Source: Vreelandella massiliensis (lineage in GTDB: Bacteria; Pseudomonadota; Gammaproteobacteria; Pseudomonadales; Halomonadaceae). Taken from it: a stretch of 64,000 nucleotides of DNA. Below the pieces are notes generated by a model. It was not told where the DNA came from and ran no database searches. It was given only the letters and a program-made list of their open reading frames with translations. The DNA lies in NCBI RefSeq assembly GCF_900155385.1, contig NZ_LT699745.1, positions 135,578-199,577 on the forward strand, written 5' to 3'. Below are positions 54,639 through 64,000 of the stretch, piece by piece; within the stretch, counting starts at the first letter, position 1, and each line of letters begins with the position of its first letter. Made by a program: the position numbers and the translations under genes.

Positions 54639-57600
54639 TCATTGGCGCTCGGTCATCAACCGTGTGTAATCCTCAAGCGTTAATGGGCGGGAGAGCCAAT
54701 AGCCTTGAACAAAATCGCAGCCGTTATCCGCCAACCATTGAAGCTGCGCCTGTGTTTCGACCCCCTCGCCCACCGTACGAATTTTGAGGGCTTTTGCCAT
54801 ACCCAAAATGGCCATGGCAATCGCTTGGTCGCTCTCGTCATCCCCGCCCAAGCCATCCACAAAGCTTTTATCAATCTTAAGCTCCGCCAACGGCATCCGC
54901 TTTAGGTAAGCCAGCGATGAGTAGCCGGTGCCAAAATCATCCACCGCCAATTTGATGCCCGCCTCGCGCAGCTTCTCGATATTGCCAAGCGCCGAGCTTG
55001 AGCGATCCACGAGCGTGCTCTCGGTAATTTCAACCTGGACTAATGCATACGGCACGCGGTACTGGGTCAATAGACTGAAGAGGTGCGCGACAAAACGCTC
55101 CTCTTGGAAGCTGCGTGCCGACACGTTCATGGCAATGGGATACGGCGTGTTCCCTTGAGCGATCCAGGAGGCCAATTGTTGGATCAGCATAAAAGCCACG
55201 TAACGGTCAAGCTCCAGAATCAAACCGGTGGCCTCGGCAACCGGGATAAAATCGGCGGGGCTCACCTGGCCAAGCGCCGGATCTTGCCAGCGCAACAGCG
55301 CCTCGGCGCCCACGAGTTTGTCGGGGTCTGCACTGGAAAATTTGGGCTGATACACCAAGGTCAGGCGCTCGTGCTCCATGCCATCGCGCAGCCCCTGCTC
55401 AATTGCCACATCGCGCATTAACTGCTCTTGCAGCTCGGGCTTAAACAGCTCGAAGCGGTCACGCCCGTTCTCTTTTGCTCGGTACATGGCGGTATCCGCC
55501 GCTTTTGTCAGTCCGGCGACGTTTTCCCCGTCCACCGGGCAGAGCGCCATCCCGATGCTCGCGGTGACAAACAGCGAGTGTCGACGCACGTCAAACGGGC
55601 GAGCCAGCGACTCGACAATGCGCTTGGCAACCTGCTCCGCCCCTTCAATGGTGGTATCCACCAGAATAACAGTGAATTCATCACCACCGAGGCGAGCGAC
55701 AGTATCCAGCTCGCGCACCAACTCCCGCAGCCGCGCGGCCACCTGAATCAACAGTTCGTCGCCCACATCGTGGCCGAGGGTGTCGTTGATACTTTTAAAG
55801 TTGTCCAGATCCAAAAACATCAACGCGCTGAGTTGCTGGGTGCGGCGGGCGTTAGCAATGGCCACCTGCAAGCGGTCCTGAAACAGGGTGCGATTGGGCA
55901 AGCCCGTTAGCGCGTCATGCGTGGCCAGGTACTCAGCGCGGCGCTGGGACTCTTTAATATGGGTAATATCGGAGAAAACGGCGACATAGAGCCGCCCATC
56001 GTAGCGGTCGGGCTCGATACAATTCAGCGTTAACCACTGCGAGAAAAGCGTACCGTCGCGCCGCTGGTTGAACACCTCGCCCTGCCAGAAGCCATGATGC
56101 TTGACCACCTCCCAAATGATGTCGCAGCTATCCCCACCTTGATCGCTCTCTCCATGGCTAAGCGCATCGCGGCGTAACAACTGGGTCAAATCATCGTCGG
56201 CCATTTCACTCGCGGAAGTACACGCTTCGGCCTTTTCCAGCCCCGCGTATAAAAATGTAGCGGCAGATTTCTCTATGACGTCGTGGGCTTCGAAACCGGT
56301 AATCCCGGTAAAGGCGGCGTTGACCGATTGCACCTGGCCGCGCGCGTTAATAACCACAATCGCTTCGCCGGCTTGTTCGTAAACCTTGGCGGCCACCTGC
56401 ATTTCCCGCTCGGCGAGCTTACGCTGAGTGATGTCTTCCGCTTCGGTCAAAATGAGCTGCGGATGGCCTTCTTCATCGCGCAGCACCTGATGCACCGTGG
56501 AAAAGATTTTTTGTATGCCGTCATCGGCCAATGCATGCTCGGCCTGCACGATCGTCTGGTAGCGCAACGCTTCCAAGTCCCGCGTCCAAACCGAACCGGC
56601 AAACGCCTCAGGGAATACCTCAAACGGATTCTTGCCAATCAGATCCTGCTCTTTAAGACCAAACGTATTGAGAAACTGAGGGTTGGCAAAGGTATAGCGG
56701 CCGCTTAAATCCTTCAGCGCCAGCAGGATGCGAGTGTTCTCCATCAGCGCGTGCAGCTGCGCCTGCGACTGCTTCAGCTTGGCCTGGGCGAGACTGAGAT
56801 CGGTGACATCTTTCAATGTCACGACCAGTAACTCCACGCGCCCCTCACGGCTAACGCCGGGTGTGACCACCCGTTGAAGCAAGCGCCCCTCAAACTCGAT
56901 GGTTTGCTCGTCGGGCACCCCTTGATCCATCACCTGCGCTAATAGCGCGGGCAGGTCGCTTAGCGCCTCGGGCAACGTCAATCCCGTCACCGGTCGTGTC
57001 AGCGCCGTTGGGCGAAAGTTAAAGGCGTGAGCCGCCGGGGCGTTGTAGCGCTTTAAGCAGCACGCCGTATCAAAAACCAGCAGCGGAAACTCTAAGGCGT
57101 CGTAAAGGTAGGCATACTCTTCATTAAGGTGAGAAAGCTCAGCGGTTTTGTCGTTAAGCTCCTGGTTAAGGCTAATGAGCTCTTCGTTGGTCGCCTGGAG
57201 CTCCTCGTTGGACGCCTCCATCTCTTCGTTGGTGGCTTGTAGCTCTTCATTCGACGCTTGTGCCTCTTCGTTAAGCGTCTGCATCTCTCTGTTCGCCGCC
57301 GCCAACTCTTCCACCAGCGTTTGCAAGTGCTTGCGAGTGGCCGCTAGCTCTTCTTCCACGGTTGCGCCATCGGCAAGCTCAAGCGGTGCCATTAATCGAT
57401 CCAAGGCGCTTTCATCGGTAGGCAGCTCAGCCACCGGTTCCAGAGGCGGCTTATCTTGCTCACGCCTCCCCCACGTTGGCATTGACGAAGGTGGTTGGCT
57501 TTTCTGGGCAAGCTCATGGTGGCCATCCCGCTTGCAAAAAATGCGTTCGCGCTGATCAAGGGGGGTAAAGAGCGATTCGGACTGGCTAATGCTTTCCGAG

Positions 57601-58913
57601 CGACCTAAAAACAGCACCCCTTGCGGAAGCAAACCAAAGTGAAAGCGCTGCAACACCCTGGCTTGCAGTTCTTTGTCAAAATAGATCAGCACATTGCGGC
57701 AGGTGACTAAATTCAAACGTAAAAACGGCGGGTCGCTCACCATGTTGTGCTTCGCGAATACGATCATGTCGCGCAGCGTCTTACCTACCTCAAAGCCGTC
57801 CTCATTTGGCGTGAAGTAACGCTCAAGTAGGGGTGGCGACACCTTTCTGAGCGCGGGCGCGGGATAGCATCCCCGCCGGGCGACTTCCAGCGCCGCCTCG
57901 TCGATATCCGTGGCAAAAACCTGCACAATGCTTTGGCTTTCCAGCTGCCGCTTGGCCTCCGCCAGCACCATCGCCACCGAATACGCCTCTTCGCCCGTGG
58001 CGCAGCCGGCAACCCACACCCGTACTTCACCCTCACCAGCCTCTTTGATAAGCGTATACGCTGCGCGCTCTAGCGCTTTAAAGGCATCGCTGTCGCGGTA
58101 AAACGCCGTCACGGAGATCAAAATATCGCGGGCGAGCCGATCGAGCTCGTCGGGGTCGCGTTCCGCCAGGTGAAGGTACTCGGTAAGATCTCCTTGCTGA
58201 GTGGCCGCCAAACGGCGCCGGATGCGCCGACTTAGGGTGGCAGGCTTATAGCCGGCAAAATCGAGCTGACAGCGCGCTTTTAACAGCGTGAGCAACTGAT
58301 CTATGACCGTTTGCTGGCTCTCTTCGTGGTTTACCTGCTCGGCGCGAGAAAGCTTGGCTAAAAATTCGGCCATCGCTTCCGGCGGCAGCACGTAATCTCC
58401 GACGCTCGCCTGTAGCGCCGCGTGGGGCATACCGGCATATTGGGCGCTGTCGGGCGATTGCACCATGGTGATGCCCCCGGCGGCTAGAATTTCGCGCAAA
58501 CCGGCCGTCCCGTCCGAGCCGGTACCCGAGAGCACAATCCCCACCGCGGCATCGCCGGCATCGATTGCCAGCGAGATGAAGAAATCGTTAATCGAGGGAT
58601 TGGGAGTCAGGTGCGCCTTGGCTGGCGTCGCGTGGAACACCCCCTCTTTCATGGTGGCGGTAATATTGGCCGGCACGACGTAAATCACCCCGGCTTTTGG
58701 GGCCTTCAGATGGGTCAAACGCTCCACGTTAAGGCGCGTTTCTCGACTCAAAATATCCACCAACCGGCTTTTGTGCGCCGGTGAAACGTGCTGTAGCACG
58801 ACGTAGGCCATCGGCAGCTCGGGGTCGAGGGAGCGTATCAGTTGGGTAATCGCCTCTAGCCCCCCTGCAGAGGCCCCCACTCCCACCACGATAGGCGATA
58901 CCGAAACACTCAT
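54639..58913 (-). CDS. CheB-CheR-PAS-GGDEF-EAL multidomain signalling protein
   Basis: 1424 residues from MSVSVSPIVVG, with AAGGA 6 nt before the ATG. Domains in order: CheB methylesterase (~1-190, catalytic S15 in GVGASAGGLEA, and LSGTGSDGTAGL); CheR methyltransferase (~205-465, WVAGCATGEEAYS, CRNVLIYFD); a long coiled coil with repeated ELQATNEE units (~520-610); three PAS-type segments (~610-960); GGDEF with intact motif at 1076-1080; EAL at 1204-1206 with DDFGTGYSSLAYL. CheB-CheR-PAS fusions are known, but a cyclase/phosphodiesterase tail in the same chain is rarer. It heads an apparent operon with bphP and bphO and may be their output. Confidence 0.92.
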   Translation of the reverse strand: MSVSVSPIVVGVGASAGGLEAITQLIRSLDPELPMAYVVLQHVSPAHKSRLVDILSRETRLNVERLTHLKAPKAGVIYVVPANITATMKEGVFHATPAKAHLTPNPSINDFFISLAIDAGDAAVGIVLSGTGSDGTAGLREILAAGGITMVQSPDSAQYAGMPHAALQASVGDYVLPPEAMAEFLAKLSRAEQVNHEESQQTVIDQLLTLLKARCQLDFAGYKPATLSRRIRRRLAATQQGDLTEYLHLAERDPDELDRLARDILISVTAFYRDSDAFKALERAAYTLIKEAGEGEVRVWVAGCATGEEAYSVAMVLAEAKRQLESQSIVQVFATDIDEAALEVARRGCYPAPALRKVSPPLLERYFTPNEDGFEVGKTLRDMIVFAKHNMVSDPPFLRLNLVTCRNVLIYFDKELQARVLQRFHFGLLPQGVLFLGRSESISQSESLFTPLDQRERIFCKRDGHHELAQKSQPPSSMPTWGRREQDKPPLEPVAELPTDESALDRLMAPLELADGATVEEELAATRKHLQTLVEELAAANREMQTLNEEAQASNEELQATNEEMEASNEELQATNEELISLNQELNDKTAELSHLNEEYAYLYDALEFPLLVFDTACCLKRYNAPAAHAFNFRPTALTRPVTGLTLPEALSDLPALLAQVMDQGVPDEQTIEFEGRLLQRVVTPGVSREGRVELLVVTLKDVTDLSLAQAKLKQSQAQLHALMENTRILLALKDLSGRYTFANPQFLNTFGLKEQDLIGKNPFEVFPEAFAGSVWTRDLEALRYQTIVQAEHALADDGIQKIFSTVHQVLRDEEGHPQLILTEAEDITQRKLAEREMQVAAKVYEQAGEAIVVINARGQVQSVNAAFTGITGFEAHDVIEKSAATFLYAGLEKAEACTSASEMADDDLTQLLRRDALSHGESDQGGDSCDIIWEVVKHHGFWQGEVFNQRRDGTLFSQWLTLNCIEPDRYDGRLYVAVFSDITHIKESQRRAEYLATHDALTGLPNRTLFQDRLQVAIANARRTQQLSALMFLDLDNFKSINDTLGHDVGDELLIQVAARLRELVRELDTVARLGGDEFTVILVDTTIEGAEQVAKRIVESLARPFDVRRHSLFVTASIGMALCPVDGENVAGLTKAADTAMYRAKENGRDRFELFKPELQEQLMRDVAIEQGLRDGMEHERLTLVYQPKFSSADPDKLVGAEALLRWQDPALGQVSPADFIPVAEATGLILELDRYVAFMLIQQLASWIAQGNTPYPIAMNVSARSFQEERFVAHLFSLLTQYRVPYALVQVEITESTLVDRSSSALGNIEKLREAGIKLAVDDFGTGYSSLAYLKRMPLAELKIDKSFVDGLGGDDESDQAIAMAILGMAKALKIRTVGEGVETQAQLQWLADNGCDFVQGYWLSRPLTLEDYTRLMTERQ

Positions 58914-59036
58914 GAACAATCCTTGGGGTAGTTATCTCAGCAAAGCAGCGACGTATTTTGATCATTAGCATATTTTGCGGAACAGTCTACCTAGACAAAG
59001 CACAATAAGACACGCTTGCATGCACCACAAATGCCT

Positions 59037-59058
59037 ACGCCCGCACAGAGGCGGGCGT
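59037..59058 (-). terminator. Hairpin after the second chemoreceptor gene
   Basis: ACGCCCGC and GCGGGCGT arms with a 6-nt loop, 37 nt after the stop. T run absent, so efficiency is doubtful. Confidence 0.45.
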
Positions 59059-59094
59059 ATAACGCGGATACATGGGGGTTTAACGCGGCATAGC

Positions 59095-60567
59095 TTACGA
59101 AGGCAGTAGCCGCTGACCAGAGGGCGCACTGCTTGGCAGGGTGAATCCACTGACCGCGCGCACCAGCGTATCGGCGGTGGCGGAGAGCTGTTCGGCCATG
59201 TCGTGCGATGCTTCCACCGCCTCCCGCGAGAGCTCCAAGGCGTTGTGAATTTCATTCACACTCTGCTCCAACTCCTCGATGCCCTGGTGCTGCTGCTGGA
59301 CAGCATTATCCATGCTGCTTAAGCGCTCGGCCACTTGCTCAAACCCTTTTACCAGCGACTGATTGGTTTCGCCGACTTTAACGGTTTGCGCCACGCCCTG
59401 TTTCACCTGATCGGTAGTGGCATTGATGGTCGTACGGATACGCGCGGCGGTCTCTTGCGTGTTGCCGGCGAGCTTGCGCACCTCGGTCGCGACCACGGCA
59501 AAACCACGCCCGTGCTCGCCGGCACGCGCTGCCTCAACCGAGGCGTTTAATGCCAGCAGGTTGGTTTGAAAGGTAATGTTATCGATTTCGCCCAGCATCT
59601 CGGCAATTTGGCTCGCCTGTGCATTAAGCGACGCCATCATCTCGCGCATGGCCGCCACTTGCTCGCCGCTTTCACGCGCCACTTTCTCCGCCTCACCGGC
59701 AAGCTGGCGCACGCTTTGCGACTCCTCGGCGGTTTCGCGGGTAGTCGCGGCAAGCTCGGTGGCACTGGTGGAAATCCGCTCAATCTGGCTGTTGTTACGC
59801 GTTGTCTGCTCGCGTAATTGCTCTTGAGCGCGAAAAAGCCGTTGGCTATAGGTGGTGACGTCATCTGCCGCGGATTGGGTATGGCGCAAACTCTGCGCCA
59901 CTTGGTCACGCATTGTCGCGATCGCGGCCACGGCGGGAAGACGCGTTTCAGCCGCCGAGAATGCCATATCCAGCTTGCCTTCACCCGCCTGATGGGCAAA
60001 GCGGCTTACGTGTAAGCCCTCCGCCACCATGCGCGCCAGCACTTTAGCCAAGTACCCCAGTATCACGACTTGCACCACCACTGCACCGCCGTGCATCACA
60101 AGGCACGCTAATAGCTCGGCGATACCGTGAACGTCGCCACCCATTCCCATCATGCTGCTATAGAGGTCGACATAGCCCAAGTGCTGCAGCCAGGTAAATA
60201 GCGCGTGGTGAAGCGCGATGACGGCGCCCCCCACCATAATCACGCGCCAATCGCTGTACAGAATCAACGCCGAGAGCAGAATGAAAATACTGAAGTGTGC
60301 CTCGATCAAACCGCCGCTTTGCTCGATCAGTACCGCCGACCAGCCCATCATCACGGCGGCTTTCACGAAGCCGTTAACCGAATGGCCGGTAAAATGGCGC
60401 TGAAGCCAAAATGTCAGCGGTAGCGTCACCACAGCGTAGCTCACAGCCAGCAGGAGTGTTTGGGTAAAAACGCCCACAATCAGGCATAAAACGGCAATCA
60501 GCCCGAGGGGGAACCACATTAAGCGGTCGGTGTGCGCCCTATGGCGCGAAAACAAAGCGTTGGACAT
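59095..60567 (-). CDS. Methyl-accepting chemotaxis protein with multi-helix membrane N-terminus
   Basis: 490 residues from [12 protein letters not shown], with GAGGA before the ATG. The N-terminal ~190 residues form about six membrane helices with short loops and several histidines ([31 protein letters not shown]), rather than a periplasmic ligand domain. A signalling coiled coil follows with the tip [21 protein letters not shown]. Membrane-embedded sensing of an intramembrane, redox or light-linked cue is plausible but unproven. It lies 180 nt upstream of the CheB-CheR-GGDEF-EAL gene on the same strand. Confidence 0.88.
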   Translation of the reverse strand: MSNALFSRHRAHTDRLMWFPLGLIAVLCLIVGVFTQTLLLAVSYAVVTLPLTFWLQRHFTGHSVNGFVKAAVMMGWSAVLIEQSGGLIEAHFSIFILLSALILYSDWRVIMVGGAVIALHHALFTWLQHLGYVDLYSSMMGMGGDVHGIAELLACLVMHGGAVVVQVVILGYLAKVLARMVAEGLHVSRFAHQAGEGKLDMAFSAAETRLPAVAAIATMRDQVAQSLRHTQSAADDVTTYSQRLFRAQEQLREQTTRNNSQIERISTSATELAATTRETAEESQSVRQLAGEAEKVARESGEQVAAMREMMASLNAQASQIAEMLGEIDNITFQTNLLALNASVEAARAGEHGRGFAVVATEVRKLAGNTQETAARIRTTINATTDQVKQGVAQTVKVGETNQSLVKGFEQVAERLSSMDNAVQQQHQGIEELEQSVNEIHNALELSREAVEASHDMAEQLSATADTLVRAVSGFTLPSSAPSGQRLLPS

Positions 60568-60849
60568 GGTGTTCCTCAGAGGCAGGCAATCGCTTGAACG
60601 TAGCGTCACTTGGGGTAGACGCTGATCAGCGGCTGTAAGTATTTTCCGGGCCGGCACTTTAAAAATCCTCGGCGCCATTATCAATCCTTTTTGTGATATC
60701 CATAGAAAGATTTCCCTACTTCGACTCACGCCATTTCAACGTAGGCTGGCATTGATGGCGTCGTATGATAGTTGCAGCCAATTACCTCGTTAGTTAACGG
60801 CTATGTATGTTACAAATAGAGTTTCCTCATATAACAAGACGCAACATCG

Positions 60850-63246
60850 ATGAATGCCCTCAACCTTAAAGCCCTCCTACTGGTGACCATCGTCTGTCTC
60901 GTCGCGCTGGGTAGCGTCGTGGCGGTCGTCATGGGTGGGGCGGGACTTTGGGTTAGCGCCGCGTTGAGCGCGGTCACGATGCTGCTTGGGGGTATCGGCT
61001 TAGCCATCATCATGGCCAAACATAGCGCGCGCACCCGTGAACTCTCGCTCGCCAAGCGCCAGCTAGAGAGCCAAAACCGCCTGCAGGCACTGATTGCGCG
61101 CGGTGCCCCCTACCGCACCACCCTTGAGCACGCCTGCCAATTTCTTGAACAGCAAATTCCCGATGCCCACGCCCTGGTATGGAGTGCCCGTACCGGCGAT
61201 GCCAATGGCGAGCTCATCTCGCTAAGCGCCGCCACCCCTTTGGCACAAAGCCGCGAGTTTCGCGGACACATGAAAACGCTCGTCGAACGCGGCATCGACC
61301 CGTTTTATCCGGTATTTAAGGCCATCAACCTCGCGGATAAAGAGGCTGTATCACCCATTTCGCAGCCCCTTTGCCAAACGCTTTACCAACACAGTTACCG
61401 GTCGGCTTATTTGGTACCCATCGATGCCACCCACCCCGACGAGCTTGGGGCTCTACTACTGATCTTCCCCACGCCGGGTGAGCCATCAGCACCGCAGCAA
61501 CTGACGATCACCAACGCCACACGCCTGGCGCGACTTGCCCTAGAGCGCCACCAGAGCGAAGCGCAGCTGCATATTTTTGAGCGCAGCCTGCAGGCCAGCA
61601 GCAACGGCGTGTTAATCGCCGATGCAACGCAAACGGATCAGCCGATTGTGTACGCCAACCCGGCGTTTACACAGATGACGGGCTATCCCATTGAGGAGGT
61701 CAAAGGCCGCAACTGTCGCTTTTTGCAAGGCCCCGACACTCACCCCGAGCCGGTAGCGCAGATGCACCAGGCATTGAGCGAGGCACGCGCCGTCGACCTC
61801 ACCGTGCGCAACTACCGCAAAGATGGCCGCCCCTTCTGGAACCAGGTGTTTATTTCACCGGTTCACGCAAGCGATGGCCAGGTCACTCACTTTATCGGCA
61901 TTTTGAATGACATCTCGGAGCGTAAGAATCACGAAAACCAACTCGCTTTTCACGCCACCCACGACGCGCTGACCGGCCTGGGTAATCGCGCGCTGTTTGA
62001 AGATCATTTGCGCCACGATGTCGAGCTCGCCAAGCGTCACCAGCAGCTCATCGCCGTGCTGTTTATCGATTTGGACGAATTCAAGCCGATCAACGATACG
62101 CTCGGCCATGCCGTGGGGGACCGCGTATTGATCAACGTGGCCAAGCGCCTAGAGGCGACCATTCGGCCCTCGGATACCCTGTGCCGCTTTGGTGGTGATG
62201 AGTTTGTTCTGCTGCTGCCCGATCTAGCCGATCTCAACCAGGCCGAAGAGATCGCCGAGCGGGTGATCCATGACCTCGAACAGCCCTACCAAATTGACGA
62301 CCATGAGCTGCATTTGTCAGCCAGCGTTGGTATCGCTTTAAGCGACGAGCACCTTAACAACCCCAGCGAACTCATCCAGCATGCCGATATGGCGATGTAC
62401 AAAGCCAAGAAGCAGGGGCGTAATGCAATACAAACGTTCACCCATGACATTAATGCCAAATTGACGCAACGGCTGATGCTGCGCAACGATCTCCAAGAAG
62501 CGATCACACAAGAGCAGTTCAGCCTCCACTACCAGCCGCTTATCAACGCGGACGGCACCATCAAAGGGTTTGAGGCCCTGCTGCGTTGGCAACATCCCGA
62601 CAAAGGCTATATTTCGCCGGGGCGTTTTATCCCCCTTGCCGAGCAAACCGGGCAAATTATCCCTCTCGGGCAGTGGGTCATGGAGCGCGCCGCACAGGAT
62701 TTACTCGCCCTTTCGCCCTCGCTCCCCAACCACTGCCTTATCTCGATCAATTTGTCGCCGCTGCAGTTTCATCGCGAGGATTTTCTAAAAACGCTCGCCG
62801 CGACGTTGGAAACCACCGGCTTGCCGGCCTCACGGCTGGAGCTTGAGCTGACCGAAGGCGTGCTCATGAATGACACCCAAGGGGCAATCGCTACGCTACA
62901 CGCCCTGCGCGACATGGGTATTCACGTCGCCATCGACGACTTTGGCACGGGATTCTCAAGCCTTAGCTACCTACGCCACCTGCCGGTCGACACGCTGAAA
63001 ATCGATCGCAGTTTTATCACCCATCTGCCGGAAAACCGCAAAGATACCGCCGTTGTCAGCGGCATTATTGGCCTTGCCCACCACCTTGATCTCACCGTGG
63101 TCGCGGAAGGTATCGAAACCGCAGAACAGCGCCAAGCGCTCGTGGCGTTAGATTGCGATGTGTTTCAAGGCTACTTTCTTGCCCGCCCCATGCCCTTCAC
63201 CGCCGTGGAAAATTGGCTCGCATCACGCAAGCCACAGCCCGCCTGA
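60850..63246 (+). CDS. Membrane GAF-LOV-GGDEF-EAL protein (candidate blue-light c-di-GMP enzyme)
   Basis: 798 residues. Two membrane helices (~5-57), a GAF-like domain (~80-235) and a PAS domain of the LOV class (~245-365) with the flavin-binding signature GRNCRFLQG. Its cysteine C289 is the residue that forms the FMN adduct in blue light, and NYRKDGRPFWNQVFISPV continues the LOV pattern. GGDEF is intact at 448-452 (RFGGDEFV), EAL at 575-577 (FEALLRWQHP), with DDFGTGFSSLSYL. Both enzymatic halves look active, so net output depends on the sensors. It is transcribed away from the phytochrome operon. Confidence 0.92.
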   Translation: MNALNLKALLLVTIVCLVALGSVVAVVMGGAGLWVSAALSAVTMLLGGIGLAIIMAKHSARTRELSLAKRQLESQNRLQALIARGAPYRTTLEHACQFLEQQIPDAHALVWSARTGDANGELISLSAATPLAQSREFRGHMKTLVERGIDPFYPVFKAINLADKEAVSPISQPLCQTLYQHSYRSAYLVPIDATHPDELGALLLIFPTPGEPSAPQQLTITNATRLARLALERHQSEAQLHIFERSLQASSNGVLIADATQTDQPIVYANPAFTQMTGYPIEEVKGRNCRFLQGPDTHPEPVAQMHQALSEARAVDLTVRNYRKDGRPFWNQVFISPVHASDGQVTHFIGILNDISERKNHENQLAFHATHDALTGLGNRALFEDHLRHDVELAKRHQQLIAVLFIDLDEFKPINDTLGHAVGDRVLINVAKRLEATIRPSDTLCRFGGDEFVLLLPDLADLNQAEEIAERVIHDLEQPYQIDDHELHLSASVGIALSDEHLNNPSELIQHADMAMYKAKKQGRNAIQTFTHDINAKLTQRLMLRNDLQEAITQEQFSLHYQPLINADGTIKGFEALLRWQHPDKGYISPGRFIPLAEQTGQIIPLGQWVMERAAQDLLALSPSLPNHCLISINLSPLQFHREDFLKTLAATLETTGLPASRLELELTEGVLMNDTQGAIATLHALRDMGIHVAIDDFGTGFSSLSYLRHLPVDTLKIDRSFITHLPENRKDTAVVSGIIGLAHHLDLTVVAEGIETAEQRQALVALDCDVFQGYFLARPMPFTAVENWLASRKPQPA

Positions 63247-63421
63247 CGCTAATAACTTCTGCCTATCCCAAGTATTATGTAAATAAATGGTAAAAATATT
63301 TGTTTTTTTCCTTAAGTAGCCATACATTTACGTCTTAAAACCTAGACAATAATAGAACTCCCCTGCAGTAAACTTGTACAACTTAAAATTAGGTAGTCTC
63401 ATTTCACTTAGGGTAAATGTA

Positions 63422-64000
63422 ATGCGCGATAATGGTGCCGTTACTCAGCGGGAGTACGTCCTCAGCGACGGTGACGTCCTGATCTCAAAGACCGATAGCC
63501 AAAGCCACATTCTTTATGCCAACCAGGCGTTTATCGATGTGAGTGGCTTCAGCTACGACGAACTTTACCAGTCGCCCCACAATATCGTCCGCCACCCGGA
63601 TATGCCGGAAGTGGTGTTCAAGGATATGTGGGATGACTTAAAAGCGGGCAAATACTGGTCGGGCTTGGTCAAAAACCGGCGCAAAAACGGCGACCACTAC
63701 TGGGTGCGGGCTAACGTGGTCCCTATCCGCGAAGGTAACAAAGTCACCGGTTTTTGCTCCATTCGTATTAAGCCCAGCAGCCAAGAAGTGGCGCACGCAG
63801 AAGCGGTGTACCGCGATATTCGCGAGCAGGGCGGACGTTATGAAGTCAAACACGGCGTTGCTTACCGCCGTTCGCTGCGCCGCCTTATGCCGATTAACGT
63901 TAACAGCATGCGGGTGAAGTCCGCTTTTTCAGCGCTTGTCGGCTTTGGCCTCTTCGGTGGGCTAGGCCTCGCCGCCGCCATCACCCTTAACCAGCTGGCA
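63422..64000 (+). CDS. Aer-type PAS chemoreceptor, 3'-truncated by the window end
   Basis: The first 193 residues are in the window. The N-terminal PAS domain (~15-120) has the Aer landmarks NIVRHPDMPEVVFKDMW and GLVKNRRKNGDHYWVRANVVPI, typical of redox/energy-taxis receptors that bind FAD. A membrane segment begins at ~170 (AFSALVGFGLFGGLGLAAAIT). The HAMP and signalling domains must lie beyond the end. It follows the LOV-GGDEF-EAL gene by 175 nt of AT-rich sequence and is the fourth signalling gene in this island. Confidence 0.9.
   Translation, partial: MRDNGAVTQREYVLSDGDVLISKTDSQSHILYANQAFIDVSGFSYDELYQSPHNIVRHPDMPEVVFKDMWDDLKAGKYWSGLVKNRRKNGDHYWVRANVVPIREGNKVTGFCSIRIKPSSQEVAHAEAVYRDIREQGGRYEVKHGVAYRRSLRRLMPINVNSMRVKSAFSALVGFGLFGGLGLAAAITLNQLA

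Overview
The window looks like the genome of a Halomonas-type gammaproteobacterium (family Halomonadaceae is my best guess). The basis is protein-level resemblance of the housekeeping genes, a gammaproteobacterial rRNA leader, and the gene orders tal / STAS / PP2C regulator / mlaA and pstSCAB. No database search was possible, so the taxonomy is an inference.

Bases 1-16.6 kb are accessory DNA. They start with a C5A4 tandem repeat, followed by a ColE1-type mobilization cassette (mobC, relaxase, and two small genes nested in another frame inside the relaxase gene). Next come two copies of a two-gene module: a large calcium-binding or repeat-rich surface protein with a choice-of-anchor U domain, followed 23 nt later by a small outer-membrane beta-barrel protein. 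The copies flank a response regulator / 7TM histidine kinase pair. The second surface-protein gene has lost its 5' end to an IS256-family element. That element is itself truncated and fused to the first ~55 nt of a 16S rRNA gene, which keeps its tandem rrn promoters and boxA leader. This junction is either a striking rearrangement or an assembly join at an rRNA repeat.

Bases 17-24.7 kb hold fatty-acid / acyl-CoA catabolism: acyl-CoA dehydrogenase, SDR dehydrogenase, acyl-CoA synthetase, TetR regulator and thiolase, with palindromic operators, plus a universal stress protein. From 24.7 to 38.1 kb lie a chemoreceptor, an arsenic cluster (Acr3 on one strand; an arsenate-type GAPDH and ArsJ on the other) and the pstSCAB phosphate transporter with a Pho box. 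A PAS-GGDEF-EAL protein sits between the arsenic transporters. The neighbourhood makes sense because arsenate enters cells by phosphate transporters. A Bcr/CflA efflux pump follows.

Bases 38.2-52.5 kb are mostly housekeeping: transaldolase, a PP2C/STAS partner-switch pair with mlaA, a KAS III enzyme, hrpA, fadD, a class II glutamine amidotransferase with a small membrane protein, and an S9 oligopeptidase.

Bases 52.5-64 kb form a sensory island: heme oxygenase, a bacteriophytochrome without an output domain, a CheB-CheR-PAS-GGDEF-EAL giant, two chemoreceptors (the last cut by the window end), and a membrane GAF-LOV-GGDEF-EAL protein. Red-light and blue-light sensing thus appear side by side with cyclic-di-GMP and chemotaxis outputs. 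No tRNA gene or CRISPR array was seen.
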